Assembly (NCBI GenBank): GCA_949987565.1
Contig: OX465115.1
Coordinates: 11,752,520-11,816,519, forward strand
Origin: Luidia sarsii
Lineage: Eukaryota > Echinodermata > Asteroidea > Paxillosida > Luidiidae
DNA: 64,000 nt
Direction: 5' to 3'
Shown here: one piece after another, positions 1-10,659 of the stretch
Numbering within the stretch: the first letter of the stretch is position 1
How the letters are laid out: each line of letters starts with the position of its first letter
Made by a program: the position numbers and the translations under genes
Notes under the pieces: generated by a model
Seen by the model: only the letters and a program-made list of their open reading frames with translations
Database searches by the model: none
Told to the model about the DNA's origin: nothing

Positions 1-292
1 CGAAACAAATGAAGCGAATTTCACGATTTTTTTCGAGACTCGGTTGGCGGATTGAGCTGAAATGTTCACAGGTGTGCTATTTCATGCATATGTTGGACCA
101 GACAACGTATGGATGCTATTCTTTGACCTCGACCAATGTTGTGTAGCCCCTACACAACATTGGTAAGATCGAAAAACATAAATGTTCACAGATTTACATG
201 AAATTGATACAGTTTGAAGATGGTTTGATGGTTATAGTAGAAACCTCCCACTGAAATATTTCTGGCTAAAATGTTGTATTTTGTGAGAAATT
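1..292 (-). mobile_element. TTAA-type MITE, two end halves joined at their inverted repeats
   Basis: Bases 1-146 are the reverse complement of the left half of the MITE seen whole at 14586-14954. Bases 147-292 are the reverse complement of its right half. The two terminal repeats meet at accaatgttgtgtag/cccctacacaac with no TTAA between them. Either two copies lie head to tail or this is a permuted copy; the window edge hides the rest. Confidence 0.8.
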
Positions 293-1530
293 AATAAATA
301 GAAATAGCCGGTCCAGTCAAAAATTTCTTTGCGTAACGAACGTCGTTCTTTCGTGTTGTTAAAGATGACCCGAACAACTTTTTGCAAAACCAATTGAATA
401 TTTAGCGTGATAATATTTGTCATTAGAAACATCCAGAAATGTCCATTTGTGTGCTTTTCGCGTGTTTCTGTAAACACCGATCCAGTAGGCCGCGCCCACC
501 ATAGCAACGGCCAAGCAACCGCGCACATGCGCACGGCGTGTCACGATCACCCACAGGCCGTGCATGCACGTCTGCAACCAAAGGACTTCTCTCCGTTGGA
601 CTTTTGGTTTTGGAAAAGGCCCAAAATCTCCATTTCCTCTCTTGCCAGGGTATCGAGAGTCAGAATTGCAATGGAAATATACGGTAAACACCGCTTGATC
701 ATGGTTCAGGATAAAACTCGGGTTTGCAAAGGAACTGTCTGGTAGGCCTACATACGAAACAAAAGCTAACACGGCGAAAAGTGTGTATATATAGTAAAGA
801 ATACAACAATTTAAACGTTATGTCGGACAAAATGGCGGTAATTTGTCGGACCTTAAATGGCGCCTAACGTTTTGAACCTGGCAGGAACTTTGATATAGTC
901 CTGCAATAGGCTCTAAAATCCAGTCCCTTAAAGTTTGTGAGATTTCCATTGTGTTTATTCCAACCAGTATGAGCAGGTCGCATAATTGTTGCATTACCTA
1001 GATCCACAAACTATGTAAGCCTAGATACACAATCTTTGGCTGGAATCATTCAAAGGGTACAAACAATCCCCAAAAGAACTCACAAATAGCCTACAGTCGT
1101 GATGAGTCGTAAAAAAGACCATGTCACGAAGATTCAACTCACTTGGCGTCGTGAATAACCCTTTTAATTCTTTCAATGTGACGAAAAAAAAATCTTGAAA
1201 ATGGTATAGATAAGTATTGAGGAAAGAATGAATTAGTTAGCGAAGTTGTTTTAGTGGGAAAAGCACCGAATTTGGCCCGAGTCGACGAAACGCAGGGCGA
1301 TAGGCTGTCGCGTACATTGAAAGGCGACGAAAACATCCATTTAGCAAGACCTCCCCCTTTTTGGGGAAGGAATGGTGTAGTACTAATGGAGGGCTGTTGT
1401 GACTTTTCAATCACAACCCGCAGTGTTTATTTATGCACAAGGTCTAATGGATGTGGCTGGATTCGCAGTGGATTACTACTCGAATCCGGCCCAGATTCTA
1501 CTATTGCAGGGGGCTCTTGTCTCCAACCAA

Positions 1531-1540
<10 letters not shown>
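293..1540. other. No gene recognised
   Basis: Unique-looking sequence with short open frames only. ATGGCGG and ATGGCGC near 831-862 resemble YY1-type core motifs but nothing else supports a promoter. Confidence 0.5.
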
Positions 1541-1623
<83 letters not shown>

Positions 1624-1680
1624 TCCCTCTCCCTCTCTCTCTCTCTCTCCCCTCCTCTCTCTCTCTCTCTCTGGCTGGAG

Positions 1681-1717
<37 letters not shown>

Positions 1718-2043
1718 AGAGAGAGAGAGAGGGAGAGAGAGAGGAGAGAGAGGGAGAGGAGAGAGCGGGAGAGGAAAGAGAGAGGGGAGAGGAGAGAGAG
1801 AGGGAGAGGAGAGAGAGAGAGAGGGAGAGGAGAGACAGAAAGAGAGAGAGAGGAGAGAAATAGAGAGAAATAAAGAGGGAGAGACAGAAAGAGGGAGATA
1901 GAGAGAGAGAGATAGAGGGAGAGAGAGAGGAGAGAGGGGGAGAGAGGGGGAGAGATAGAGAGAGAGGAGAGAGGGGAGAGAGAGAGAGAGGAGAGAGATC
2001 CTCCATGGATAGATAGAGAGATAGAGAGAGATAGAGAAAGATT

Positions 2044-2077
<34 letters not shown>

Positions 2078-2100
2078 TAGAGAGAGAGTGAAGGGGGAGA
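1541..2100. repeat. (CT)n tract followed by (GA)n tract
   Basis: CT dinucleotides (1541-1677) switch within about 10 bp to GA dinucleotides with GGGAGA and GATAGA variants (1683-2100). The two halves are reverse complements, so this is also a long inverted repeat. Open frames here encode only Ser/Leu or Arg/Glu alternation and are not genes. Confidence 0.95.
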
Positions 2101-2198
2101 GATAGATAGAGAGCATCCTTCCTCCATGAAGAGACAGACAGACACATAAAGGGGCCTACATTAAAGGAGAGAGGAAGATCGATACACACGGAGATATA

Positions 2199-2457
2199 AG
2201 CCCTTTTCAGACGACGCTGGAAAAAAAAAACTCGCAAGACTTGAGAGAGAATTTCCGAGGGGGATTGTTTACTTTGCAATTTCACGCTGAAGATTTGTCG
2301 GAGGTCCGGACCTACAACAAAATCTCTCTCAAGGGTTCACCAGGGACGTCAGTCACTCTCAAGCATTGGTAACCTTTTACACGATAACACTTCTCATGCA
2401 TGAGACATTTTCTCAAGTCTTGAGAGGTTTTTTTTCAGCGTTGTGTGAAAAGGGGCT
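2199..2457. mobile_element. 259-bp MITE with AGCCC(C)TTTTC termini
   Basis: The left end agcccttttcagacgacgct and the right end (reverse complement agccccttttcacacaacgct, 1-nt shifted) pair over about 45 bp including a shared CAAGACTTGAGA block. ATA flanks both sides (2196-2198 and 2458-2460), a likely target duplication. Confidence 0.75.
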
Positions 2458-2639
2458 ATAGAGGGATAGCTGATACAGACATTGAGACACGGAGAGAAAA
2501 AATACACTACGACGAATGAGAGACCGGAAGAGACAAGGAGGGACGGGGGAACAGAGAGAAACAGAGCGGCAGAGAGAAAAGTGGAAAACGGACAGAAAGA
2601 AAGATAATGAGGGGAGGGAGAAACAGGGAGATATGGGGA

Positions 2640-2672
2640 GAGTCGACAGAGAGAGAGAGAGAGAGAGAGAGT

Positions 2673-2764
<92 letters not shown>

Positions 2765-2787
2765 TGAGAGAGAGAGAGAGAGAGAGT

Positions 2788-2866
<79 letters not shown>

Positions 2867-2939
2867 TAGGGAAGCCTAGGGGAGAGCCAGAAAATGTCGA
2901 GACAAACAGAGAGACACAAAGAGGGGAAGAGAAGGACAC

Positions 2940-2984
<45 letters not shown>

Positions 2985-2990
2985 GAGAGA
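2640..2990. repeat. (GA)n microsatellite tracts
   Basis: GA dinucleotide runs broken by GTGAGA variants (2647-2861 and 2943-2985), separated by about 80 bp of purine-rich unique sequence. Confidence 0.95.
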
Positions 2991-3659
2991 AGAGGGGAGA
3001 GGCAGAGAGACGCAAAGAGAGAGAGACGGGGCATTGGGGATAGAGACAGAGACAGAAAGAAAGACAGAGTCACAGATGAAAGTACACAGAACGGAAACTC
3101 GCGCGTTAAAGGGCGCCGTTACGCAAGAGAGCCGACGTAAATCTATACACCCCCCTCCCACCGAATACAAGGAGAAAACTCCAGCAGTGCATGGTGAACT
3201 CGCTTGACCCTTGTCGCCCTATACCAGCTTGAAGTCCCGCCCGCCGCACCGATGCGCTCAACAACTGTCGTCCAAATTACCAGACCCGCCGCTGCCCAAT
3301 TCGATTTAGACAGCCTGTCACACCCACCACGGAGCTATTGCACTCACCCCGAAGTCCCAACAGCGACCGGGTAAGGGGGAGAAATTCCGCCCACGAGTGG
3401 CAACAGGTGTTAGACCGTACAAAATTCCTCTTAGTCGGAGCAGGTCGGAATAAAACAAAATGCTAATTCTATCCAATGTGGATAATGGGCGGTAATTTGC
3501 TCATGCTTTCACCGCGCCGGCTCTTCGCACACCAGCGCATCGTCCAGGGCTACCGGCCGGGCTGTAAAACTTGTAAACTTGTATAAGCTTCCACGGGATC
3601 GCAAACTCGCTCACCAATTCCCCATTGAGAGCGGACGTGCCCCCCCCCCCGGAACTTAA

Positions 3660-4001
3660 AGCCCCTACACAACATTGGTCGAGGTCAAAGAATAGCATCC
3701 ATACGTTGTCTGATCCAACCTATGCATGGAATAGCACACCTGTGAACATTTCAGCTCAATCCGCCAACCGAGTCTCGAGAAAATCGTGAAAACCGCTTCA
3801 TTTGTTTCGCGAAAATGCAGCATTCAGCGCCGTACTGTTCCGAAAAATAGTTTAGATCTCGGTGAGACGTAAGCTATTTCTTTTACTCATTTCTCCCAAA
3901 ATACAAAATTTTACTACTATAACCATCTTCAAGCTGTATAAGTTTCATGTAAATCTGTGAACATTTCTGTTTTTCGATCTTACCAATGTTGTGTAGGGGC
4001 T
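3660..4001 (+). mobile_element. TTAA-type MITE, complete copy
   Basis: Terminal repeat AGCCCCTACACAACATTGGT begins at 3660 and its reverse complement ends at 4001. TTAA flanks both sides (3656-3659 and 4002-4005). TTAA duplication is typical of piggyBac-like or Kolobok-like transposition. No ORF, so non-autonomous. Confidence 0.9.
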
Positions 4002-4005
4002 TTAA

Positions 4006-4934
4006 ACTAGTACCCGCGTATTATATAGCACGGTGCTTCTGAGAGACAGAGACGTATCCGTGCCACAGAGCTCTGTACCGTGGCCAGGTGCGTGCAATAT
4101 ATAGGCTATGGAACAGCAGTACTGATTGCATCATAAGCTGCAACAACGATCAGTAACGGCAACAGACTCCAGCAGCAACGATATTGATTTCAAGCACAGC
4201 CGGCAATAGCAACAACAATATCTGCAACAGCGTCACAATTATTTAATAGCAACAACGACCAGCCGCAGCACAGCAAAAGCAGTCAGTCGGCAGGCAGTGT
4301 CAGCAACAGCACTGGACCATCGAAGGAACCCATTCATATTGTATATCGTTTGTTCCCGGCCCGAGCCCCGTATAGATTGCACGTGCACAATCCAACGCCC
4401 AACCGTTCCAATGCGCAACACTATAATTTGCCCGGCCTGATTCCGGTCATCTCTGCGCTGGAAGTTCCTCGATCTCTCACTGCCTCGGCTAGTAATTCTC
4501 TCGGTGTGTGGCATTCGCCTCCCAAATAAGGAACCTGCCCCTGTCGAGGGCCTAAAAGTGCATACTGCTTACGCACCGCTTATTTTGGTGCGCCGACAGG
4601 GGACGTGCCGTCGCGCAAGGAGGAAGTCGATTTGTGGCAACCCGATGACGTCACGGGGCCAACTCAGCCCAGCGGGGATTTCTGCCAGACGGTACGGAGA
4701 CAATCTATTCCAGTTCGCCTCACACAATGTCGTGTATTGCCACACAAACATAATTGTAACCGGACCATACTTCCCTCCCCGTGGCCCTGTGTATGTTGCG
4801 ATTTGGGGTTTTCTTCTTCACGACTTTGAATAGCCTGCAATCTTCGACTGTAATGTACATGTACTGAAGCTCATAGCTAGCATGGACAATACCTTTTGAA
4901 ACAGTTGGGGTATCAGCAGACTCTGATAACAAAA
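4006..4934. other. No gene recognised
   Basis: CAA/CAG-rich stretch (4140-4320) and a CRE-like TGACGTCA near 4648; nothing else supported. Confidence 0.4.
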
Positions 4935-4975
4935 CGGGATAATGATAGTTTGGAATCCAAACTATCATTATCCCG
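4935..4975. repeat. Perfect 41-bp palindrome
   Basis: Two 20-bp arms starting CGGGATAATGATAG pair perfectly around a single central base. It lies 21 bp before the hammerhead-like motif and ends close to a second copy of the TTGGAATCC string. Confidence 0.9.
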
Positions 4976-4979
4976 TAGT

Positions 4980-5075
4980 TGGAATCCAGCAGGCTCCTGA
5001 CGACGAGCAGAGTACACACTGCTCGAAACGTTGAGTCACCGGCTCTTTTCAGAGCCACACTCAGTCTCAAAAGAG
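4980..5075 (+). ncRNA. Hammerhead-like structured repeat
   Basis: CTGACGA (4997-5003) is followed by one extra C, a hairpin GAGCAG-AGTACACA-CTGCTC (5005-5024) and then GAAAC (5025-5029). This is the CUGANGA-stem II-GAAA layout of hammerhead ribozymes with one inserted base. A second hairpin GGCTC-TTTTCA-GAGCC follows (5041-5056). The second copy at 52755-52845 keeps the layout with paired changes. Hammerhead motifs are known in Penelope-like elements and retrozymes; catalysis here is inference. Confidence 0.45.
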
Positions 5076-6388
5076 ATGATACACAATGGTGTCATCGCAA
5101 ACCAATTAATAAAAACGGGATAACAAAACATGTAATAAAGACTTCCTTTGAACGTGAATGCCTTGGGAGGGCAATTCGCTCGCTGACTGAGACCAGCTTC
5201 ACGGTCGCACGGTGGCCGAGAAGTTGGCGTGTCGACGGTGACTGATGTCGGCGTGTGTCCAATTCGTCACAGATTAGCCACCGTCCTCTTGCGTCAAGTC
5301 AAATGACTACTGACAGCCGATTCGGTCTAATTGGTGAAATACGAGTTGCACGCTGCCCAGCGTGCTACACGGCCGCTTTGCGTCTGTGCTTCTGATAGCG
5401 ATAATGCTAAGGCAGGATGACAAGTGCCGCACAACGGGACCGGTTCACAATCACAACTAAACATTGTTGTTTGTATCAGAATGATAAGAAGCTGGTAATA
5501 TTATGATTCCTGCAGATAAGCGGGAGTTTATGGTTAAATGCTGTTCAGCATGGAAGCCGTCTCCACGCGAACACAATGGGCTGAATAGCGCCGGCATGTA
5601 CAAACCGAAGATTTGCTGCAAATCCTTGTCCAGCTGATATTTCTTTTGGGCTCGGCTCAGGCATGAACTGTGTAGGCCTGTAGGTTTTTTTCTGTTTGAA
5701 ATCATACCAATTTTTGATCATAAACGCTCAGTATTCATAATGTTTGCACCAGAGGTGGGCGAGAATTGTCAAAAGTAAGGGTCGATCGAAACTCCAGGCC
5801 AGTAAAACCGTTTACAGCATGTCCCCATTGGATGGACCCCTCTATACCGAAATCTCTTGCTGATAACCACACCGAATTGACTGAATGGCATAGCCATATA
5901 GGGAGAAATGCGGATAGGAAAAATGCATTACCACACAAATAGAACTAACCTGAATTCCTCGTGATCATCTTGTATTCCCCCATCTTTGCGTACTGCTCGC
6001 TCCGTTCAGCCCCTTTATCCATCTCTCCCCGATCCACGCTTAAAAAAATAAAAAAAAAGGAGATTTTTTTTTTTAAAGAGGTGGAGTTTTTCCTGGACGA
6101 CTGTCTCGCGTTGACTTCTCAGGCAGAATTCAGCGGGGGGACTCTCCGGATATTTGGGGGTGAGTTGTGTCATCGATCGTTGGTCGCGTCGGAGGACTCC
6201 TGCGCAGGTCTATTTCTTGCCTCCCGAATTACAATAATGAGAAGCCATAGCGTGCTAAGAGGGAGGCACACTGCACGGCAAACCGTTTCTGATTCTCTGG
6301 ACATTTTTGTAACTCCCGGAGAGGAGCGGAGGTGGAGAGAGGGAGGTATAGAGGGAGACAGACTTACAGAGAGACTGAGGGTAGGAGA
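5076..6388. other. No gene recognised
   Basis: Only short open frames without recognisable protein similarity. A short A/T run lies at 6040-6080. Confidence 0.45.
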
Positions 6389-7140
6389 ATGTAAGGGAAG
6401 AAGAAGGAGGAGGGGGAGAAGAAGGAGAAGGACAAGGAGAAGGACAAGGACAAGGACAAGGACAAGGTGAAGGAGAATGAGGAGAAGGAGAAGGAGAAGG
6501 AGAAGGATGGGGAGAAGAGGGGGGAGAAGGATGAGGAGAAGGAGGAGAAGGAGAAGGAGGTGGAGAAGGAGAAGGTGAAGAAGGAGGCGAAGGAGAAGAA
6601 GGAGAATGATGGGGGAGAAGAAGGAGGATGAGAAGGAGAAGGAGAAGGGGGAGAAGGAGGAGGTGAAGGAGAAGGATGAGGATAAGGAGGAGGAGAAGGA
6701 GAAGGAGAAGGAGAAGGAGTAGGAGAAGAATGGGGAGAAGAAGGAGAAAGAGATGGAGAAAGAGAAGGAGAAGGAGAAGGAGTAGGAGAATGATGGGGAG
6801 AAGGAGGACGAGATGGAGAAGGAGAAGAAGGAGAAGGAGAAGGAGAATGATGGGGAGAAGAAGGAGGATGAGAAAGAGAAGGAGAAGGAGAAGAAGGGGG
6901 AGAAGGAGAAGGAGAAGGAGAAGGAGAAGGAGAAGGAGAAGGCGAAGGATGGGGAGAAGGGGGAGGATGAGGATAAGGAGGAGGTGAAGGAGAAGGAGAA
7001 GGAGTAGGAGAAGGATGGGGGAAGAAGAAAGAGATGGAGACGGAGAAGAAGGAGAAGGAGAATGAGTAGGAGGAGGATGGGGAGAAGAAGGAGAAAGAGA
7101 TGGAGAAAGAGAAGGAGAAAGAGAAGGAGAAGGAGAACTA
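6389..7140. repeat. Purine-only GGAGAA/GGACAA tract, about 750 bp
   Basis: Nearly all A and G on this strand, built from GGAGAA, GGACAA and GGATGG units. Long polypurine mirror-like tracts can form triplex DNA. Long Arg/Lys/Glu or Leu/Pro/Ser open frames on the two strands are composition artefacts. Confidence 0.95.
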
Positions 7141-8607
7141 GCCAGCCAACACACCTGTGGACAGCAGAGTAGTCCCCGGGCCCAGGTGTAAGGTGGTTGG
7201 GGTGAGAATGAGTATAGCCCCGTCCGCAGGACGTAAAAGGTCAGCCGGTCTGAGAAGGGATGACACAGCTAGCCTTCAAGAATTAGTCCCAGTCGATAGC
7301 CTATGCCCGCACGCACGAAGCCCCGCGTTTGATTGACGCAGCGCTGATTAGCTCATCCTCAACAGTCCACGAGGGGCAGGCGGAGACATTGAATAGAATC
7401 GTTGAACAGGAAGAGATGGAGGGAGCTAGCTGCACGGTCGTCTAAGGTGGGGCATGCTTCCCGAGTTTAGGAGAATTAATAGAATGCAACAATTGCGTAT
7501 TCCGGGTGACTCGTCTAACCTCAAGCTAAATCGGTAGAAAAAAATGCTGCCACTGTGTCGAACATCCTATTCGGTGAGATAGCGTAGCACGTTCTAGAAC
7601 TAGGACTATTAAGGCGCACCATGGATAGTACATTTGGGACCGTAACTGCAGCCCCTTAGCAAGGTAATTGACAGAATAGCTCAACACCTTCATGGCCAAG
7701 AACACATGTTAGTGTGCCTTGGGGGGGGGGGGGTAAGGAGTTTCTTGGCTCTGCCATGTGGCTGGTTATGTGAGTGTACTTGTTATAGCGGCGATGGAAT
7801 GGAATCACGTAGCTCTACCGTGACCACCAATGCCACGCGCCAATTTACAGCTTGAAATTCAAATTGATTCTTCTTTTCTTCCTCCGTCCTCACCTCCCGT
7901 CAAGCATAATACCAGAGGATCCCGATGATTGGGTTATTCATGAGATGGAGGAGGGGGTGGGGTCGGGGAATAGAAGGGAAAGGTCAGGCCGGGTCAGCCA
8001 AGCTTAACTATGGAATGTTCTCGACAAGGCGGTCGTTCGTCAGTCAGGCAAATGTGAGTCCCTCGGGAATATCGAGCGGCGACTGCAGCATAGGAAATCG
8101 TGACTTTGCATGGGCAAGTCGACTCATTTCATCGCAAAAACTGGACGCACGAGGTTCTGTTTCTCACTCCTTCTGTATTATGCTCATATATATATACCTT
8201 TCGACCTTATGGGTTGGGTCCAGGTGTGGCATACCTATCAGTGTTTTTAATTGCTTCCCCCTGAACGGAAAACAAAAACCCCTTCAATTAGCTCTGTCGA
8301 TGTGGTTAGCATTAACAGCGCCCTCATTTTCGGCATCCAATAGCCACGTGCGAGCCCTTTTCAACGCTTGGTGGCAGCAAACACGGTCACTTTGTTCTTC
8401 CCTTGGGTGTAGCACACTAAAGAATCTCCCTTAGGCCACTGATTAAGAAATCACGTTACTTTATTATTTGTGGGCAGGAGTTCTTCAGTTATTGTTGCCA
8501 AGGCACGAAATGTTAGATTGATACGTTATCTGACAGACTCTTCATTTTGTGTGTGTTGATGATCAACCTTCAGTCGGATATTTTGCTAATTACTCCCAGA
8601 AAAAATA
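7141..8607. other. No gene recognised
   Basis: Mixed sequence with a poly-G run near 7720-7731. A 169-codon open frame (7925-8434) shows no recognisable family. Confidence 0.45.
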
Positions 8608-8790
8608 CGCAGTGGCTGTTGTTACGGCAGTCGTCCGTATGGTTCCCTGACTTGATCGTATTTCGTCAGCATTGCAGGCTGGTTGAACCAGTCTATTAGC
8701 TGATAGTCTGGTTCCAAGAGCTAAACATCCTGACAAATACTGTGAAGTCAGGGAACCACACGGACGACTGCCGTAACAACAGCCACTGCG
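8608..8790. mobile_element. MITE with 9-bp target duplication (Mutator-like)
   Basis: Terminal repeats of more than 40 bp begin CGCAGTGGCTGTTGTTACGG. Flanks GAAAAAATA (8599-8607) and AAAAAAATA (8791-8799) match at 8 of 9 positions. Nine-base duplications are typical of MULE elements. No coding capacity. Confidence 0.85.
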
Positions 8791-9059
8791 AAAAAAATAA
8801 CCTTTATGTCTCTTACCGTGCCTCTGGATCTAACCACGTGGTGCTCTAATTACCTCTAATTCGATTTGCGGGCCTCGACCCGGCGGTTAAGTTTCACAAC
8901 CCGAAAAATTCCGTTGCCCATATAGGACCATATTTGTATGGCCCAATTTAATTCCAATTTCCAAAACGATAAAGCATAATATAACAACCGTTGTTGTTAC
9001 TAGCTATGATGTATGGAGCATTTTAGTGATACACACATAACGCCGCTGGCATCTATAGT

Positions 9060-9212
9060 ACACTTTGAAAAATTGGCAAAGAAAACTTTGACTGGACCGG
9101 GACTTGAACCCTATCGAGTTCCCAGTCAGTTTTTCCTTGGTTTGTTTAAGTCGGTATACACACGATCGATCCTAGCAGGACCTCGAAACGTCAGGCCCAC
9201 TAAATTTTAATC
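9060..9212. mobile_element. SINE tail fragment plus AGGATCGAAACGTC-type repeat
   Basis: The reverse-oriented SINE piece (actttgactggaccgggac, with B-box-like gggacttgaaccc) is followed by gatcctagcaggacc and cgaaacgtcaggcccacta, a rearranged copy of the hairpin repeat found whole at 19443-19540. Confidence 0.6.
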
Positions 9213-9689
9213 TTTATAAAATCCTATCATTTTCTGTGGTTTTGTCCGATCTGAGTCCTCTTGTTTTGGGCTATTTACTGATCACATTTACCCCGACGGC
9301 TATAAATAACCTCTAGTATACTGTCCCTTTTCCAAACCGTTTTGCCGCCGATTAACGGCCGGGATGCATCCCTCGACTTTCACTGCCAAGAAATAGGCTC
9401 GGAGTTTCCAACTCCGTCGACGGACACTTCTAGTAATAGTATGGAAGACTCCGTTTGGCTTCTGCGCCGCCATCCTATCGTCCATGTATGAGGTCCAACC
9501 GAAGTTTGCTGTCGGTACCTGATCGAATCAGTTGCGGACTGCGCGCGCTGATCCTCCATGGTATTACTAATACTTGACTTTTATGATAATTATGAATTTG
9601 TTACACAGTAGTCTGAGTGGCGTACAGTACGTTCTTATTTCTCCATGGTCTGTATACGTGCTCTGGCCCGAGTGCTCCAGTGTTGAGAT

Positions 9690-10560
9690 AATGGCACGTT
9701 TACTGTACATGTACAGGGTTCATGTGCAGCATGTACATGTACATTACTGTGCCATATGCAATGTACATGTAGGCCTACATTACTGTCCATACATAGGTAG
9801 TACTAGTAGGTAGTCCACGCGCGTCCAGAATGTATGCCTATACAATGTACAGGTGCATAATGTACTGTACGCTTTAACACGAGTATGCCTAAATAATTAT
9901 GCATGTTGTACATGTACAGACATGTACAATAATATTACAGTGTCTGTGTTATAGTACTGTTTGTTTTACCATGGTTTTACTGTAAATACATGTAAAACCC
10001 TGTACTATGTGTACATGTGTGCACGTACATACATGTACATGTGCAGTACATGTGTACATGTACATGTACATGTACATGTACTGCACATGTACAGTGTACA
10101 AAGAACATGTACATGTACAATTCTTCACGTAAACTACACGGGCATGCACTGTTAATCATGGTAAATGTACATGTACATGTACATGTATAATGTTCATCGA
10201 TCCATCACGTACATAATGTACATGATGTATTTGATACACTGTACACATGTACAGTACATGTATGTACATGTACATGTACATGTACATGTACATGTACTTG
10301 TACAGTGTACATGTACAATTCTTCACGTAAACTACACGGGCATGCACTGTTAATCATGGTAAATGTACATGTACATGTACATGTATAATGTTCATCGATC
10401 CATCACGTACATAATGTACATGATGTATATGATACACTGTACACATGTACAGTACATGTATGTATGTATGTACATGTACATGTACATGTACTTGTACAGT
10501 GTACATGTACATGTACAACTGTACAGTACGTACGGTACGGCAGAACATGTCCGTGTCCAT
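9690..10560. repeat. TGTACA-rich array with near-identical ~190-bp tandem copies
   Basis: ACATGT and TGTACA dominate. A unit containing atgttcatcgatccatcacg and cacgggcatgcactgttaat occurs at 10162-10356 and again from 10370, with part of it also before 10160, showing recent tandem duplication of a larger unit. Tyr/Val/His-rich open frames here are artefacts. Confidence 0.9.
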
Positions 10561-10659
10561 GTACTGTATATTGTGCAGCAACTCATTTACATGCAACAGC
10601 AGAGTATTACGCACGTGCTATTATGGCTTCAGGTCAGAGGTGAGAGTTTGTAATACATG

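Noticed and set aside
1427..2285. Ser/Leu- and Arg/Glu-rich open frames
   Set aside because: Translations of CT/GA dinucleotides; no non-repeat protein sequence or splice support.
6255..7154. 299-codon Leu/Pro/Ser open frame and Arg/Lys frames
   Set aside because: Pure composition effect of the GGAGAA tract.
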